From the NCBI RefSeq assembly GCF_001425865.1, contig NZ_LMDS01000005.1, forward strand, positions 1,096,430-1,160,429: 64,000 bases of DNA. Reading direction: 5' to 3'. Below the pieces are notes generated by a model, which saw only the letters and a program-made list of their open reading frames with translations, was not told where the DNA came from and made no database searches. A program made the translations under genes and the position numbers. Within the stretch, counting starts at the first letter, position 1, and every line of letters starts with the position of its first letter. Positions 7,327 through 15,957 of the stretch are shown piece after piece. Source of the stretch: Rhizobacter sp. Root404. GTDB taxonomy: Bacteria; Pseudomonadota; Gammaproteobacteria; Burkholderiales; Burkholderiaceae_C.

Positions 7327-7366
7327 GACCTAAACCTGGTGCGTCTACCAATTTCGCCACCCGCGC
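7327..7366 (-). pseudogene. Host tRNA-Leu(UAG) cut after the anticodon loop (prophage attachment junction)
   Basis: On the minus strand, 40 bases match the 5' part of a standard bacterial tRNA-Leu(UAG): acceptor strand GCGCGGG, D arm with GCGAAATTGGTAGACGC, and anticodon arm ACCAGG with loop TTTAGGT. The next bases should be CCTGG to close the stem but read CAGG, and no variable or T arm follows. The host gene is thus severed at the usual integrase crossover spot, and the phage did not supply a matching 3' half. A TAAAAT box on the minus strand (7398-7393) may be part of the original tRNA promoter, which would now transcribe toward the intact phage tRNA-Leu. Confidence 0.85.
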
Positions 7367-7395
7367 GAGGGGCATCCCTCGGCGAAAGGCGGATT

Positions 7396-10300
7396 TTAGC
7401 CGTTCTCGGCGGGCGTTCGGGCCGGCTCGTCGCGCCGGACGCGGAACCATGCCGCATACATCGCCGGCAGCGACAGCAGCGTGAGCACGGTGGCGACGAT
7501 CAGTCCGCCTATGATCGCGACCGCCATCGGCCCCCAGAACACGCTGCGCGACAGCGGGATCATCGCCAGCACCGCGGCCGCCGCGGTCAGGATGATCGGG
7601 CGGAAGCGGCGCACCGCCGCCTCGACGATCGCGTCCCAGGTCGGCACGCCACGCGCCCGGTCCTGCTCGATCTGGTCGATCAGGATCACCGAGTTGCGCA
7701 TGATCATCCCCATCAACGCGATCACGCCCAGCAGCGCGACGAAGCCGAACGGCCGGTTCAGCACCAGCAGCGCGGCGGCGATGCCGGCGATGCCCAGCGG
7801 TGCGGTCAGGAACACGAGCGCCGAGCGGCTGAAACTGTGCAGCTGCAGCATCAGCAGCGTGAACATGATGAACAGCATCAGCGGCGCACCGGCCGCGATC
7901 GAGCCCTGGCCCTTGCTGCTCTCCTCCACCGCGCCTGCCACCTCGATGCGGTAGCCGGGCAGCATCTTGTCGCGCACCGGCTTGAACAGCGGGTCGAGCT
8001 GCGCGGTCACCGTGGCACCCTGCAGCCCCTCAATGATGTCGCCCTGCACCGTGGCGGCGTAGTCACGCCCTTCCCGCCACAGCACGCCCGGCTCCCAGAC
8101 GAAGCTGGCGCGGGCGATCTGACCGAGCGGGATGCTGCGGCCGCTGGTGGTCGGCACGTAGCCGTTGGCGAGATCCGTGATCGCGTCACGCTCGTCCAGC
8201 GGCTGGCGCAGCACGATGTCGACCAGCTTGTCGTCCTCGCGGTACTGGCCGATCGTGGTGCCGGTATTGATGGTGCGCGCGGCCTGCGCGATCGACTGGC
8301 TGGTCACGCCGAGGGCTCGGGCCTTGTCCTGGTCGATGTCCAGGCGCAGCACCTTGACCGACTCGTTCCAGTTGTCGTTGATGCCGCGCAGATTCGGGTT
8401 CTGCCGCATGATGGCCTTGACCTCGTCGGCGTATCCGCGCACCTTCGCGGCGTCGGGCCCGACCACGCGGAATTGCACCGGATACGCCACCGGCGGCCCG
8501 TTCGGCAGCAGCTTGGCGCGACCGCGGACCTCCGGGAACTCGGTCGCCAGCAGCTCCGGCAGCGCCTGACGCAGCTTTTCGCGCGCCTTCAGGTTCTTCG
8601 GCAGCACGACCATCTGGCTGACGTTGCTCTGCGGGAAGATCTGGTCGAGCACCAGCACGAAGCGTTCGACGCCGCTGCCGACCCAGGTCGTCACGTGGTC
8701 GACGCCATCGAGCTTCATGACCCGCGCTTCGACGCGCTTGGTCACTGCCTCGTTGGCCGCGTAGGAGGTGCCTTCCGGGAACCACAGGTCGACGATGATC
8801 TCGGGCCGGCTCGAATCCGGGAAGAACTGGTTCTGCACCTTGCCCATGCCGGCGATCCCGAGCACCAGCGTGCCGATCGTCAGGCCGATCGTGAGCCAGC
8901 GGTGCTGCACGCACCAGCCCACCGTGCGCCGGAAGCGCCCGTAGAACGGCGTGTCGAACATCTCGTGCGGCTGGCCCGCATGCGGGCGGGTCTTCAGCAG
9001 CCACACGCCGAGGTAGGGCACGAAGTAGACCGACACGAACCACGAGATCAGCAGCGCCGCGGCCGTGACAGCGAAGATCGCGAAGGTGTATTCGCCGACC
9101 GTCGATTGCGCCAGCCCGATCGGCAGGAAGCCGACCGCGGTGATCAGCGTGCCGGTGAGCATCGGCATCGCGGTGGCGTCGTAGGCGAAGGTCGCGGCGC
9201 GCACCTTGTCGTAGCCCTCTTCGAGCTTGCGCACCATCATCTCGACCGAGATGATCGCGTCGTCGACCAGCAGCCCGAGCGCGATGATCAGCGAGCCGAG
9301 CGAGATCTTGTGCAGCCCGACGCCCCAGTAGTACATCGTCACGAACGTGATCGCCAGCACCAGCGGGATCGTGATGCCCACGACCAGCCCCGGCCGCCAG
9401 TCGAGCCGGAACGGCTTGAAATGCAGCCCGAGGCTGATGAAGCTGACCGCCAGCACGATCACGACCGCCTCGATCAGCACGCCGACGAACTCGTTGACCG
9501 AACCCGAGACGACCTTCGACTGGTTCTGGAACTGATGCAGCTCGATGCCGGCCGGCAGCTCGGCGCGGATCTGCGCGATCGTGGTGTCCAGCGAATGCCC
9601 CATGCGGATGATGTCGCCGCCCTTGGCCATCGAGATGCCGAGCGCGATGACCTCGTGGCCCTGATGCCGCACCTTGACCTGCGGCGGATCGACATAGGCG
9701 CGTTTGATCTCGGCGATGTCGCCGAGCTTGAAGTTGGCGCCGTTCGCGCGGATCGGGAACTGGCGCAGTTCCTCGACGGTGTTGAACTGGCCGCCCACCC
9801 GCACCTGCAGGTAATCGGTCGGCGCGTTGACGGTGCCGGCCGATTCGACCGCGTTCTGCTGCCCCAGCTGCGCCAGCACCTGGTTGAAGTCGAGCCCGAG
9901 CTGCGCGAGGCGCTTCTGCGGGATCTCGACGAACAGCTTCTCGTCCTGCGCGCCGAAGATGCCGACCTTGTTGACGTCCTGCACCTTCAGCAGGCGCTGG
10001 CGCACGCGGTCCGCCTGGTCCTTCAGTTCCTGGTAGCTGAAGCCGTCGGCCGACAGCGCGTAGATCGAGCCGTAGACATCGCCGAACTCGTCGTTGAAAT
10101 ACGGGCCGGTCACGCCACCCGGCAGCGTCGCGCGCATGTCGCCGATCTTCTTGCGCACCGTGTACCAGATCTGCGGCATCTCCTTCGGCGGCGACGAGTC
10201 GCGCACCTGGAAGATGATCAGCGCCTCGCCGGGCTTGGAGTAGCTGCGGATCTTGTCGGCGTACGGCACTTCCTGCAGCGTCTTCTCGAGCTTGTCGGTG

Positions 10301-10530
10301 ACCTGCTCGGCGACCTGTTGCGCGGTGGCGCCGGGCCAGAACACGCGCAGCGCCATCGCGCGGAACGTGAACGGCGGATCCTCGTCCTGCCCGAGCTGGA
10401 AGTACGCGGCCGCGCCCAGCGCCAGCAGCACGATCAGCAGGTAGCGGGTCAGCGCCGAATGATCGAGCGCCCACTTCGAGATGTTGAAGCGCGACGGCGC
10501 GTCCTGATCCCCCACGGCCGGCTCGCTCAC
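7396..10530 (-). CDS. RND efflux transporter, inner-membrane pump
   Basis: A 1044-residue protein of the AcrB/MexB superfamily. It has the usual N-terminal membrane helix, two large periplasmic loops and twelve spans. The proton-relay pair is present in ALGLLVDDAIISVE in the fourth span, and IALMGMIMRNSVILIDQIEQ in the second half is the mirrored relay region. Its GTG start overlaps the stop of the adaptor gene (GTGA, 10530-10527), so the two are translationally coupled. It pumps substrates outward with a TolC-type outer channel, which is not encoded here. Substrate cannot be told; drug and solvent export is typical. Its stop codon lies 30 bases from the broken tRNA-Leu. Confidence 0.93.
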   Translation of the reverse strand: MSEPAVGDQDAPSRFNISKWALDHSALTRYLLIVLLALGAAAYFQLGQDEDPPFTFRAMALRVFWPGATAQQVAEQVTDKLEKTLQEVPYADKIRSYSKPGEALIIFQVRDSSPPKEMPQIWYTVRKKIGDMRATLPGGVTGPYFNDEFGDVYGSIYALSADGFSYQELKDQADRVRQRLLKVQDVNKVGIFGAQDEKLFVEIPQKRLAQLGLDFNQVLAQLGQQNAVESAGTVNAPTDYLQVRVGGQFNTVEELRQFPIRANGANFKLGDIAEIKRAYVDPPQVKVRHQGHEVIALGISMAKGGDIIRMGHSLDTTIAQIRAELPAGIELHQFQNQSKVVSGSVNEFVGVLIEAVVIVLAVSFISLGLHFKPFRLDWRPGLVVGITIPLVLAITFVTMYYWGVGLHKISLGSLIIALGLLVDDAIISVEMMVRKLEEGYDKVRAATFAYDATAMPMLTGTLITAVGFLPIGLAQSTVGEYTFAIFAVTAAALLISWFVSVYFVPYLGVWLLKTRPHAGQPHEMFDTPFYGRFRRTVGWCVQHRWLTIGLTIGTLVLGIAGMGKVQNQFFPDSSRPEIIVDLWFPEGTSYAANEAVTKRVEARVMKLDGVDHVTTWVGSGVERFVLVLDQIFPQSNVSQMVVLPKNLKAREKLRQALPELLATEFPEVRGRAKLLPNGPPVAYPVQFRVVGPDAAKVRGYADEVKAIMRQNPNLRGINDNWNESVKVLRLDIDQDKARALGVTSQSIAQAARTINTGTTIGQYREDDKLVDIVLRQPLDERDAITDLANGYVPTTSGRSIPLGQIARASFVWEPGVLWREGRDYAATVQGDIIEGLQGATVTAQLDPLFKPVRDKMLPGYRIEVAGAVEESSKGQGSIAAGAPLMLFIMFTLLMLQLHSFSRSALVFLTAPLGIAGIAAALLVLNRPFGFVALLGVIALMGMIMRNSVILIDQIEQDRARGVPTWDAIVEAAVRRFRPIILTAAAAVLAMIPLSRSVFWGPMAVAIIGGLIVATVLTLLSLPAMYAAWFRVRRDEPARTPAENG

Positions 10531-11663
10531 TTGACGCTGACCGGTGTGCCCGACGCCGCGGGCGCGGTCGTCGCGCCGGGATCGACATAGAACTTGACCT
10601 TCTGCCCCGGGCTCAGCACGTGCACCCCCGCGGTCACGACGATCTGCCCGGGAGACAGGCCACCGGTGATCACGGCCTCGTTGCCGTCGGCGCCGGCAAG
10701 CTTCACCTCCTGCGACTTGACGGTCATGCTGGCGCGGTCGACCAACCAGACCGCACTGCGCCCCTGCTCTTCCCGCAGTGCCGACAGCGGCAGCTTGTTG
10801 ACGCCTGCCACCTGGGGCAGCTCCATCGACACGGTGGCGGTCTGGCCGAGGCGCGCCCCTGCGGCGGCGGTGCCGATGTCGGCCTTGACGAGGAAGGTGC
10901 GGGTGGCCGGATCAGCGGCAGCCGAGATCTCGCGGATGGTCGCCGGCAGTGGCGCGTCGGTGCCCCAGACCTTGACGGTGAAAGACCCGGGCTGCCCGGC
11001 GAGCGCCTTGACGGTCGCGACCTTGTCTTCCGGCACCGAGAAAACCACGTCACGCGGGCCGTCGTGCGCCAGCCGCAGCACCGGCGTGCCGGCGGACGCG
11101 ACCATGCCGGGCTCGAGATCGACGCCGGTGATCACGCCGCTGACATCCGCGACCAAGGTGGCATAGCCCGCCTGGTTGCCCTGCACGTTGGACTGCGCGC
11201 GCGCCTGGTCCAGCTGCGCGCTCGCCGTCTTCATCGCCATCTCGCGGCGATCGAGTTCGGCCGGGCCGATGAAGCCCTTGTCGCTCAGTTCCTTGTAGCG
11301 CTTGTAGTCGGCGGCGCTTTGCTCGTAGGAGGCCTGCGCCGCCGCCATGCTGGCGCGGGCCGCGTCCTGCCCGAGGCGAAGGTCGCGCGCATCGAGTTGC
11401 GCCAGCACTTGCCCGACCTTCACGGTGTCGCCGAGGTCGACCAGCCGCTTCACCATCTTGCCCCCGACCCGGAAGCTCAGGCGCGACTCGGTGCGCGCCT
11501 TGACCTCGCCGGCGTAGTCGAAACTGCCGCCGGCGGTCTGCGGCGAGACGGTCAGGGTCCGAACCGCGCGGATCGGATCGGGCGCGGTCTCGGTGCGGGA
11601 GCAGGCGGCGAGCGCTGCGATTGCCGCGACGGCGGCCAGCTTGACGATCAGCGCAGGGCGCAT
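10527..11663 (-). CDS. RND efflux periplasmic adaptor (membrane fusion lipoprotein)
   Basis: A 378-residue protein starting with a lipoprotein signal (LAALAACSRTE, lipobox Cys near residue 21). The lipoyl half-motifs, alpha-hairpin and beta-barrel layout of MexA/AcrA adaptors follow (GGKMVKRLVDLGDTVKVGQVLAQLD near residues 67-91; DVSGVITGVDLEPGMVASAG around 173-192). It links the pump encoded next to it with an outer-membrane channel. It is the first gene of the operon. A 14-base palindrome of TetR type lies 21 bases upstream. Confidence 0.93.
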   Translation of the reverse strand: MRPALIVKLAAVAAIAALAACSRTETAPDPIRAVRTLTVSPQTAGGSFDYAGEVKARTESRLSFRVGGKMVKRLVDLGDTVKVGQVLAQLDARDLRLGQDAARASMAAAQASYEQSAADYKRYKELSDKGFIGPAELDRREMAMKTASAQLDQARAQSNVQGNQAGYATLVADVSGVITGVDLEPGMVASAGTPVLRLAHDGPRDVVFSVPEDKVATVKALAGQPGSFTVKVWGTDAPLPATIREISAAADPATRTFLVKADIGTAAAGARLGQTATVSMELPQVAGVNKLPLSALREEQGRSAVWLVDRASMTVKSQEVKLAGADGNEAVITGGLSPGQIVVTAGVHVLSPGQKVKFYVDPGATTAPAASGTPVSVK

Positions 11664-11684
11664 GGGATTCCTCGGCTTTAAATG

Positions 11685-11698
11685 ACTGACCGGTCAGT
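11685..11698. promoter_or_regulatory. Perfect palindrome, TetR-type operator
   Basis: ACTGACCGGTCAGT is a perfect 14-base palindrome between the efflux operon (minus) and hpnC (plus). TGACCGGTCA-like operators are typical of TetR repressors of RND pumps. No TetR gene is adjacent, so the repressor would act in trans. Binding is inferred. Confidence 0.65.
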
Positions 11699-11767
11699 AA
11701 TATATTCGGCCACCCCGGCCAGTGTCAAACACTACCGCCCGGCGCGGCCGCCGCCCCGCCGCACAAC

Positions 11768-12637
11768 GTGGACAATCGTGCCGTGAGCGTCGAACACTAC
11801 GAGAACTTTCCGGTCGCATCGATCCTGTGCCCGCCCCGCCTGCGGCCGGCGGTCAGTGCGATCTACCACTTCGCCCGCACGGCCGACGATATCGCCGACG
11901 AGGGCGACGCGCCGGCCGACCAGCGCCTGGCCGAGTTGAGCAGTTACCGTGCCGACCTGGCCGCCGCCTGCCGGGGCGACGCGCCATCGTCGCGATGGCC
12001 GCACGTCTTCGGGCCGCTGCGCGCGGCCCTCGTCGCCCACGCGCTGCCGGGCGATCTGCTGGCCGATCTGCTGAGCGCGTTCGAGCAGGACGTGGTCAAG
12101 ACGCGCTACGCCGATCGCGCCGAGCTGCTGGACTACTGCCGGCGTTCGGCCAATCCCGTGGGCCGGCTGCTGCTGCACCTGTATGGCGTCGACGACGCGC
12201 AGGCGCTGCGCCAGTCGGATTCGATCTGCACGGCGCTGCAGCTGGCCAACTTCTGGCAGGACCTGGGCGTCGACACCCGCCGTGGACGCATCTACCCGCC
12301 CGCCAGCGATTGCGTCCGCCATGGCGTCACGGCGTCCGCGCTGCTCGGGCAGCACGACGCGCCGAACGTGCGCGCGCTGGTGGCCGATCTCGTCGGCTGG
12401 GCGCGCGACCTGATGCATGCCGGCGCACCGCTGGTGCACGCGGTCCCCGGCCGCGCCGGCTGGGAGCTGCGTCTGGTGGTGCAAGGGGGCCTGCGCATCC
12501 TGGAGAAAATCGAGGCGATGGACTTCGCGACGCTGAATGCGCGGCCGACCGTCAAGGCGCTCGACGCACCCGTGCTGCTGTGGCGCGCGCTGTGGATGCG
12601 CGCGCCGCGCGCGCTCGTCGCGAGCCGCTCCGCATGA
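11768..12637 (+). CDS. hpnC: HpnC, squalene synthesis from hydroxysqualene
   Basis: A 289-residue member of the squalene/phytoene synthase family. The two Asp-rich sites are TADDIADEGD (near residue 38) and NFWQDLGVDTRRGR (near residue 162). In the three-step bacterial route HpnD makes presqualene diphosphate and hydrolyses it to hydroxysqualene, HpnC acts on the resulting intermediate, and HpnE reduces it to squalene. The GTG at 11768 is the likely start, giving the conserved beginning (SVEHYENFPVAS). hpnC, hpnD and hpnE overlap by four bases each (ATGA, GTGA), a tightly coupled operon. No squalene-hopene cyclase is in the window. Confidence 0.93.
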   Translation: MDNRAVSVEHYENFPVASILCPPRLRPAVSAIYHFARTADDIADEGDAPADQRLAELSSYRADLAAACRGDAPSSRWPHVFGPLRAALVAHALPGDLLADLLSAFEQDVVKTRYADRAELLDYCRRSANPVGRLLLHLYGVDDAQALRQSDSICTALQLANFWQDLGVDTRRGRIYPPASDCVRHGVTASALLGQHDAPNVRALVADLVGWARDLMHAGAPLVHAVPGRAGWELRLVVQGGLRILEKIEAMDFATLNARPTVKALDAPVLLWRALWMRAPRALVASRSA

Positions 12638-13470
12638 CGCCCGAACAGTACGTGCAGGACAAGGCGGCCAAGAGCGGCTCGAGCTTCTACTACGCCTTCC
12701 TGTTCCTGCCGCCGCCGCGCCGCGCCGCGATCACCGCGTTCTACGCGTTCTGCCGCGAGGTCGACGACGTGGTCGACGAGGTCAGCGATCCGGGCGTCGC
12801 GGCGACCAAGCTCGCCTGGTGGCGCAAGGAGGTGGCGTCCGCGTTCGGCGGTCAGCCGAGCCACCCGGTCACCAAAGCGTTGATGCCGCACGCGGCCGAG
12901 TTCGATATCCGCGCCGAGCACCTGCTCGCGGTGGTCGACGGCTGCCAGATGGACCTCGAGCAGTCGCGCTACCTCGACTTCCCGGGGCTGGCGCGCTACT
13001 GTCATCTGGTCGCCGGCGTGGTCGGTGAGGTGGCCGCGAGCATCTTCGGCCGCACCGACCCGCACACCACCGACTACGCGCATCGCCTCGGCCTGGCGAT
13101 GCAGCTGACCAACATCATCCGCGATGTCGGCGACGACGCGCGTCGCGGCCGCATCTACCTGCCCGTCTCCGAACTGAAGCAGTTCGAGGTCAAGGCGCAG
13201 GAAGTCCTGAACCGGGGCTACAGCGATCGCTTCACCGCGCTGATGAAGTTCCAGGCCGACCGCGCGCACCGCTTGTACGACGAAGCTTTCGCGCTGCTGC
13301 CCGCTGCGGACCGCGCGGCCCAGAAGCCCGGCGTGATGATGGCCAACATCTACCGCACCCTGTTGCGCGAGATCGAGGCCGGCGGCTTCCAGGTGCTGCA
13401 CCAGCGCACGTCGCTGACGCCGCTGCGCAAGCTCTGGATTGCGATGCGCACGAACTGGCGCGGCCGGTGA
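12634..13470 (+). CDS. hpnD: HpnD, presqualene diphosphate synthase
   Basis: A 278-residue squalene/phytoene synthase relative. It joins two farnesyl diphosphates to presqualene diphosphate, the first committed step to hopanoids. Both metal-binding motifs are present: FCREVDDVVDEVSD (about residue 43) and NIIRDVGDDARRGRIYLP (about 167). The N-terminus (MTPEQYVQDKAAKSGSSFYY) is typical of HpnD. ATG 12634 overlaps the hpnC stop, and its own stop overlaps the hpnE start. It acts at the cytoplasmic face of the membrane. Confidence 0.94.
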   Translation: MTPEQYVQDKAAKSGSSFYYAFLFLPPPRRAAITAFYAFCREVDDVVDEVSDPGVAATKLAWWRKEVASAFGGQPSHPVTKALMPHAAEFDIRAEHLLAVVDGCQMDLEQSRYLDFPGLARYCHLVAGVVGEVAASIFGRTDPHTTDYAHRLGLAMQLTNIIRDVGDDARRGRIYLPVSELKQFEVKAQEVLNRGYSDRFTALMKFQADRAHRLYDEAFALLPAADRAAQKPGVMMANIYRTLLREIEAGGFQVLHQRTSLTPLRKLWIAMRTNWRGR

Positions 13471-14768
13471 ACCCGCTCGCCGCGCCGCGCCGACCGGGCG
13501 CGACCCGGATCGCGGTGGTGGGCGGCGGCTGGGCCGGGCTGGCGGCAGCCGTCGAGGCGACGCGCCGCGGCGACCACGTCACGCTGTTCGAGATGGCCCC
13601 CCAGCTCGGTGGCCGGGCACGGGATGTCGACCGCGACGGGCAGTTGCTGGACAACGGTCAGCACATCCTGATTGGCGCGTACGTGCAGACGCTCGCGCTG
13701 CTGCGCACGCTCGGCGTCGAGCCGGCCGATGCCTTCGTGCGCACGCCGTTGCGCGTGACCTACCCGGACGGCATCGGCCTCCAATTGCGCCCGGGTGCGC
13801 CGGTGCAGGCGTTCGGTGCGGCGGTGCTGCGCCAGCGCGGCTGGCCGCTGGGCGCGCGCCTGGCCCTGCTGGTCGCCGCCGCGGGTTGGGCGGTGCGCGG
13901 GTTTCGCTGCGATCCTGCGCTGAGCGTCGGCACGCTGACCCGCCGCCTGCCCGCCGCCATCCGCGACGACCTGATCGATCCGCTGTGCGTGGCCGCGTTG
14001 AACACGCCGGCCGACGAGGCGAGTGCGCGCGTGTTCCTGCGCGTGCTGAAGGACGCGCTCTTCTCGGGCCCGGGCTCCGCGGACCTGCTGCTGCCGAAGG
14101 TCGGCCTCAGCGCGCTGGTGCCCGACCCGGCGCTGCGTTGGCTGGCGCAGGCCGGCGCGAATGTGCGCATGACCCATCGCGTCGGATCGTTGGCCGCCGC
14201 TGGCGGCGGGTGGTCGATCGATGGCGAGCCGTTCGAACGCGTCGTGCTGGCGACGACGCCGACGGAAGCGGCGCGGCTGGTCCGCGAGATTGCACCGGCG
14301 TGGGCCGCGCGCGCCGCCGCTCTGCACTACGAGCCCATCGTCACCGTCTACCTCCGCGCCGAGGGTGTGCGCCTGGACGAACCGATGCTGGCGCTCCGCG
14401 CGGGCGTCGACGCGCCGGCGCAGTTCGTGTTCGACCGCGGGCAGTTGGGTGGACCGCAAGGCCTGCTGGCGTTCGTCGTCAGCGGCGCGCAAGCGTGGGT
14501 CGATCGCGGCATGGCGGCGACCACCGAGGCCACGCTGCAGCAGGCCCGCGTCGCCCTGCGCCATCAGCTCGGGAGTGCGCGGCTCGCGGCCGTGCGGACA
14601 CTGACCGAGAAGCGCGCCACGTTCCGCTGCACGCCGGGCTTGCCTCGCCCGGCGATGCGGATCGTGCCCGGGCTGGTGGCGGCCGGCGACCATGTCGACG
14701 GGCCGTACCCGGCGACGCTGGAGGGCGCGGTACGCAGCGGCCTGGCCGCAGCGCGTCAGCCGCGATGA
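13467..14768 (+). CDS. hpnE: HpnE, FAD-dependent squalene-forming desaturase-like reductase
   Basis: A 433-residue flavoprotein of the phytoene desaturase family. The dinucleotide-binding motif VVGGGWAGLAAA lies near residue 17, with the second FAD signature LGGRARDVDRDG and the conserved DNGQHILIGAY after it. HpnE reduces the HpnC/HpnD product to squalene. The start is the GTG at 13467, which overlaps the hpnD stop, supporting coupled translation. The C-terminal GDHVDGPYPATLEGAVRSG is the usual FAD-contacting end. No shc gene follows; the next gene is on the other strand. Confidence 0.94.
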   Translation: MNPLAAPRRPGATRIAVVGGGWAGLAAAVEATRRGDHVTLFEMAPQLGGRARDVDRDGQLLDNGQHILIGAYVQTLALLRTLGVEPADAFVRTPLRVTYPDGIGLQLRPGAPVQAFGAAVLRQRGWPLGARLALLVAAAGWAVRGFRCDPALSVGTLTRRLPAAIRDDLIDPLCVAALNTPADEASARVFLRVLKDALFSGPGSADLLLPKVGLSALVPDPALRWLAQAGANVRMTHRVGSLAAAGGGWSIDGEPFERVVLATTPTEAARLVREIAPAWAARAAALHYEPIVTVYLRAEGVRLDEPMLALRAGVDAPAQFVFDRGQLGGPQGLLAFVVSGAQAWVDRGMAATTEATLQQARVALRHQLGSARLAAVRTLTEKRATFRCTPGLPRPAMRIVPGLVAAGDHVDGPYPATLEGAVRSGLAAARQPR

Positions 14769-15884
14769 TCAGCGCCGCGCGAACGGCGCGGCCAGCGGCT
14801 CGCCGATGAACACGCCCTGCTGCGGCCAGGCGACGCTCTTCCAGTACGCCTCGAGCGCGCTGGCCCCTTGCAGGTACTGCAGCAACAGGACCTGAGGGTT
14901 CGGGAACTTGGGCGGGTGGGCACACGGCTCGGAGACGGTGCCGTAGCTGGCGGTTGCACCCGAAGCGATCCAGTCGAGGATGGACATCTGGCCGGTCTCG
15001 CGCTCCAGCTGACCACCGAATGACGTGAGGTGATCGGCCAGGGCCCCCGGCACCCAGCCGATCGTGTCGAGCTTGGGCACGCTCACCAGGCCCGTCTCGT
15101 AGATCAGCACGCGCTGTGCCTTCTCGATCGCCTCCTTGGCTTCGACATGCACGTCGACCCCCGGGCGACGCAGCAGGCCCGGCGGCGGGAACAGCGGCGC
15201 CCGGGCGCTGCGGGCGCTGTCGCTCGTCTTGACGAAATAGGCATGGACCGGCGGGCTGCCGCGCAGCCCGAGCGTGCCGTCGGACGCGACCCCGCGTTCG
15301 ATCATTGCCTTGGCCATCGCCGTGTCGCGCGCCGCCAGCAGCATCGCGGGCCGCAGCTTCAGATCGGAGTACGGGCGCGCGGTCGCGCTGTTGAAATACG
15401 GCGAGCGGGCCGACGGCGCGCACGTGTGGTTGCACAGCGCCGCGTCGAAGCCGAGCGCGAGCGCGCCGGTGATGGAGTTGCAGGCCACGGCGTAGGGCTG
15501 CGTCCAGGCCAGCGCGAGCGCCTGTACGGGCACATCGAAGAACGAATCGATCGCGGCGGCGAACTGCCTGAATTCGTCCGGTGTCAGCACGCCGCGCACC
15601 GGCAGTTGGAGGCGCAGCACCTGCGCGCGCGTCAGGCCCCGCGCCTGGATGTAGAACTCGCCGACTTCCACCGAATACGGGTCGGCGGTGTTGATCACCA
15701 ACCCGAGTTCACGGCTCGTGATGCGGCCTGTGATTCGCGGGACGGGCGTCCACCGGTTCGCGCTTGCGGCGGGCGCCGGCGGCGCGGTGAAGTCGTACTG
15801 ACGTTTCAGGTAGTCCGTCTCGCGGGTTTGCGCCCCTGCGGCCAGCGTCACCGCGAAGGCGACGAGCGCGACCGCGGTGCGCAA
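14769..15884 (-). CDS. TIGR03790-type exported protein
   Basis: The gene encodes an exported protein of about 371 residues resembling the uncharacterised TIGR03790 family (TSRELGLVINTADPYSVEVGEFYIQARGL near the start; SYGTVSEPCAHPPKFPNP near the end). I chose the TTG at 15884 because it places a signal peptide (about residues 1-21, ending LAAGAQ) at the N-terminus and avoids overlap with the divergent IclR gene; an ATG at 15977 would add 31 odd residues and overlap it. The function is unknown. It is convergent with hpnE, its stop lying directly after that of hpnE. Confidence 0.75.
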   Translation of the reverse strand: MRTAVALVAFAVTLAAGAQTRETDYLKRQYDFTAPPAPAASANRWTPVPRITGRITSRELGLVINTADPYSVEVGEFYIQARGLTRAQVLRLQLPVRGVLTPDEFRQFAAAIDSFFDVPVQALALAWTQPYAVACNSITGALALGFDAALCNHTCAPSARSPYFNSATARPYSDLKLRPAMLLAARDTAMAKAMIERGVASDGTLGLRGSPPVHAYFVKTSDSARSARAPLFPPPGLLRRPGVDVHVEAKEAIEKAQRVLIYETGLVSVPKLDTIGWVPGALADHLTSFGGQLERETGQMSILDWIASGATASYGTVSEPCAHPPKFPNPQVLLLQYLQGASALEAYWKSVAWPQQGVFIGEPLAAPFARR

Positions 15885-15957
15885 GATGCCAGGTCCCGGA
15901 TTACAGCCGACGTTTTCGCCATACAAAAATTTGACGATCTGAGGGAGAATCGAGGTC

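Larger units (their letters stand above)
1..7366. mobile_element. Right end of an integrated T7-like (podovirus) prophage
   Basis: The segment carries, in order, a structural-gene tail, holin-like, small terminase, endolysin and large terminase genes, as at the right end of T7-type genomes. A repeat-rich non-coding stretch and small genes follow, up to a disrupted host tRNA-Leu. Six of its genes share a CGGAG ribosome site a few bases before ATG (174, 436 as AAGGAG, 742, 1309, 4608, 6274), which ties both halves together. The large terminase next to early-type small genes suggests the linear genome ends were joined before integration. The left prophage end, with integrase, RNA polymerase and most structural genes, lies outside the window. 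I cannot tell whether the prophage is complete or active. Confidence 0.75.

Noticed and set aside
7339..10590. A 1083-codon plus-strand frame opposite the RND pump gene
   Set aside because: It is the antisense shadow of the GC-rich efflux gene: Arg/His/Asp-rich, no motif, no ribosome site. The minus-strand protein is a clear AcrB-type pump.
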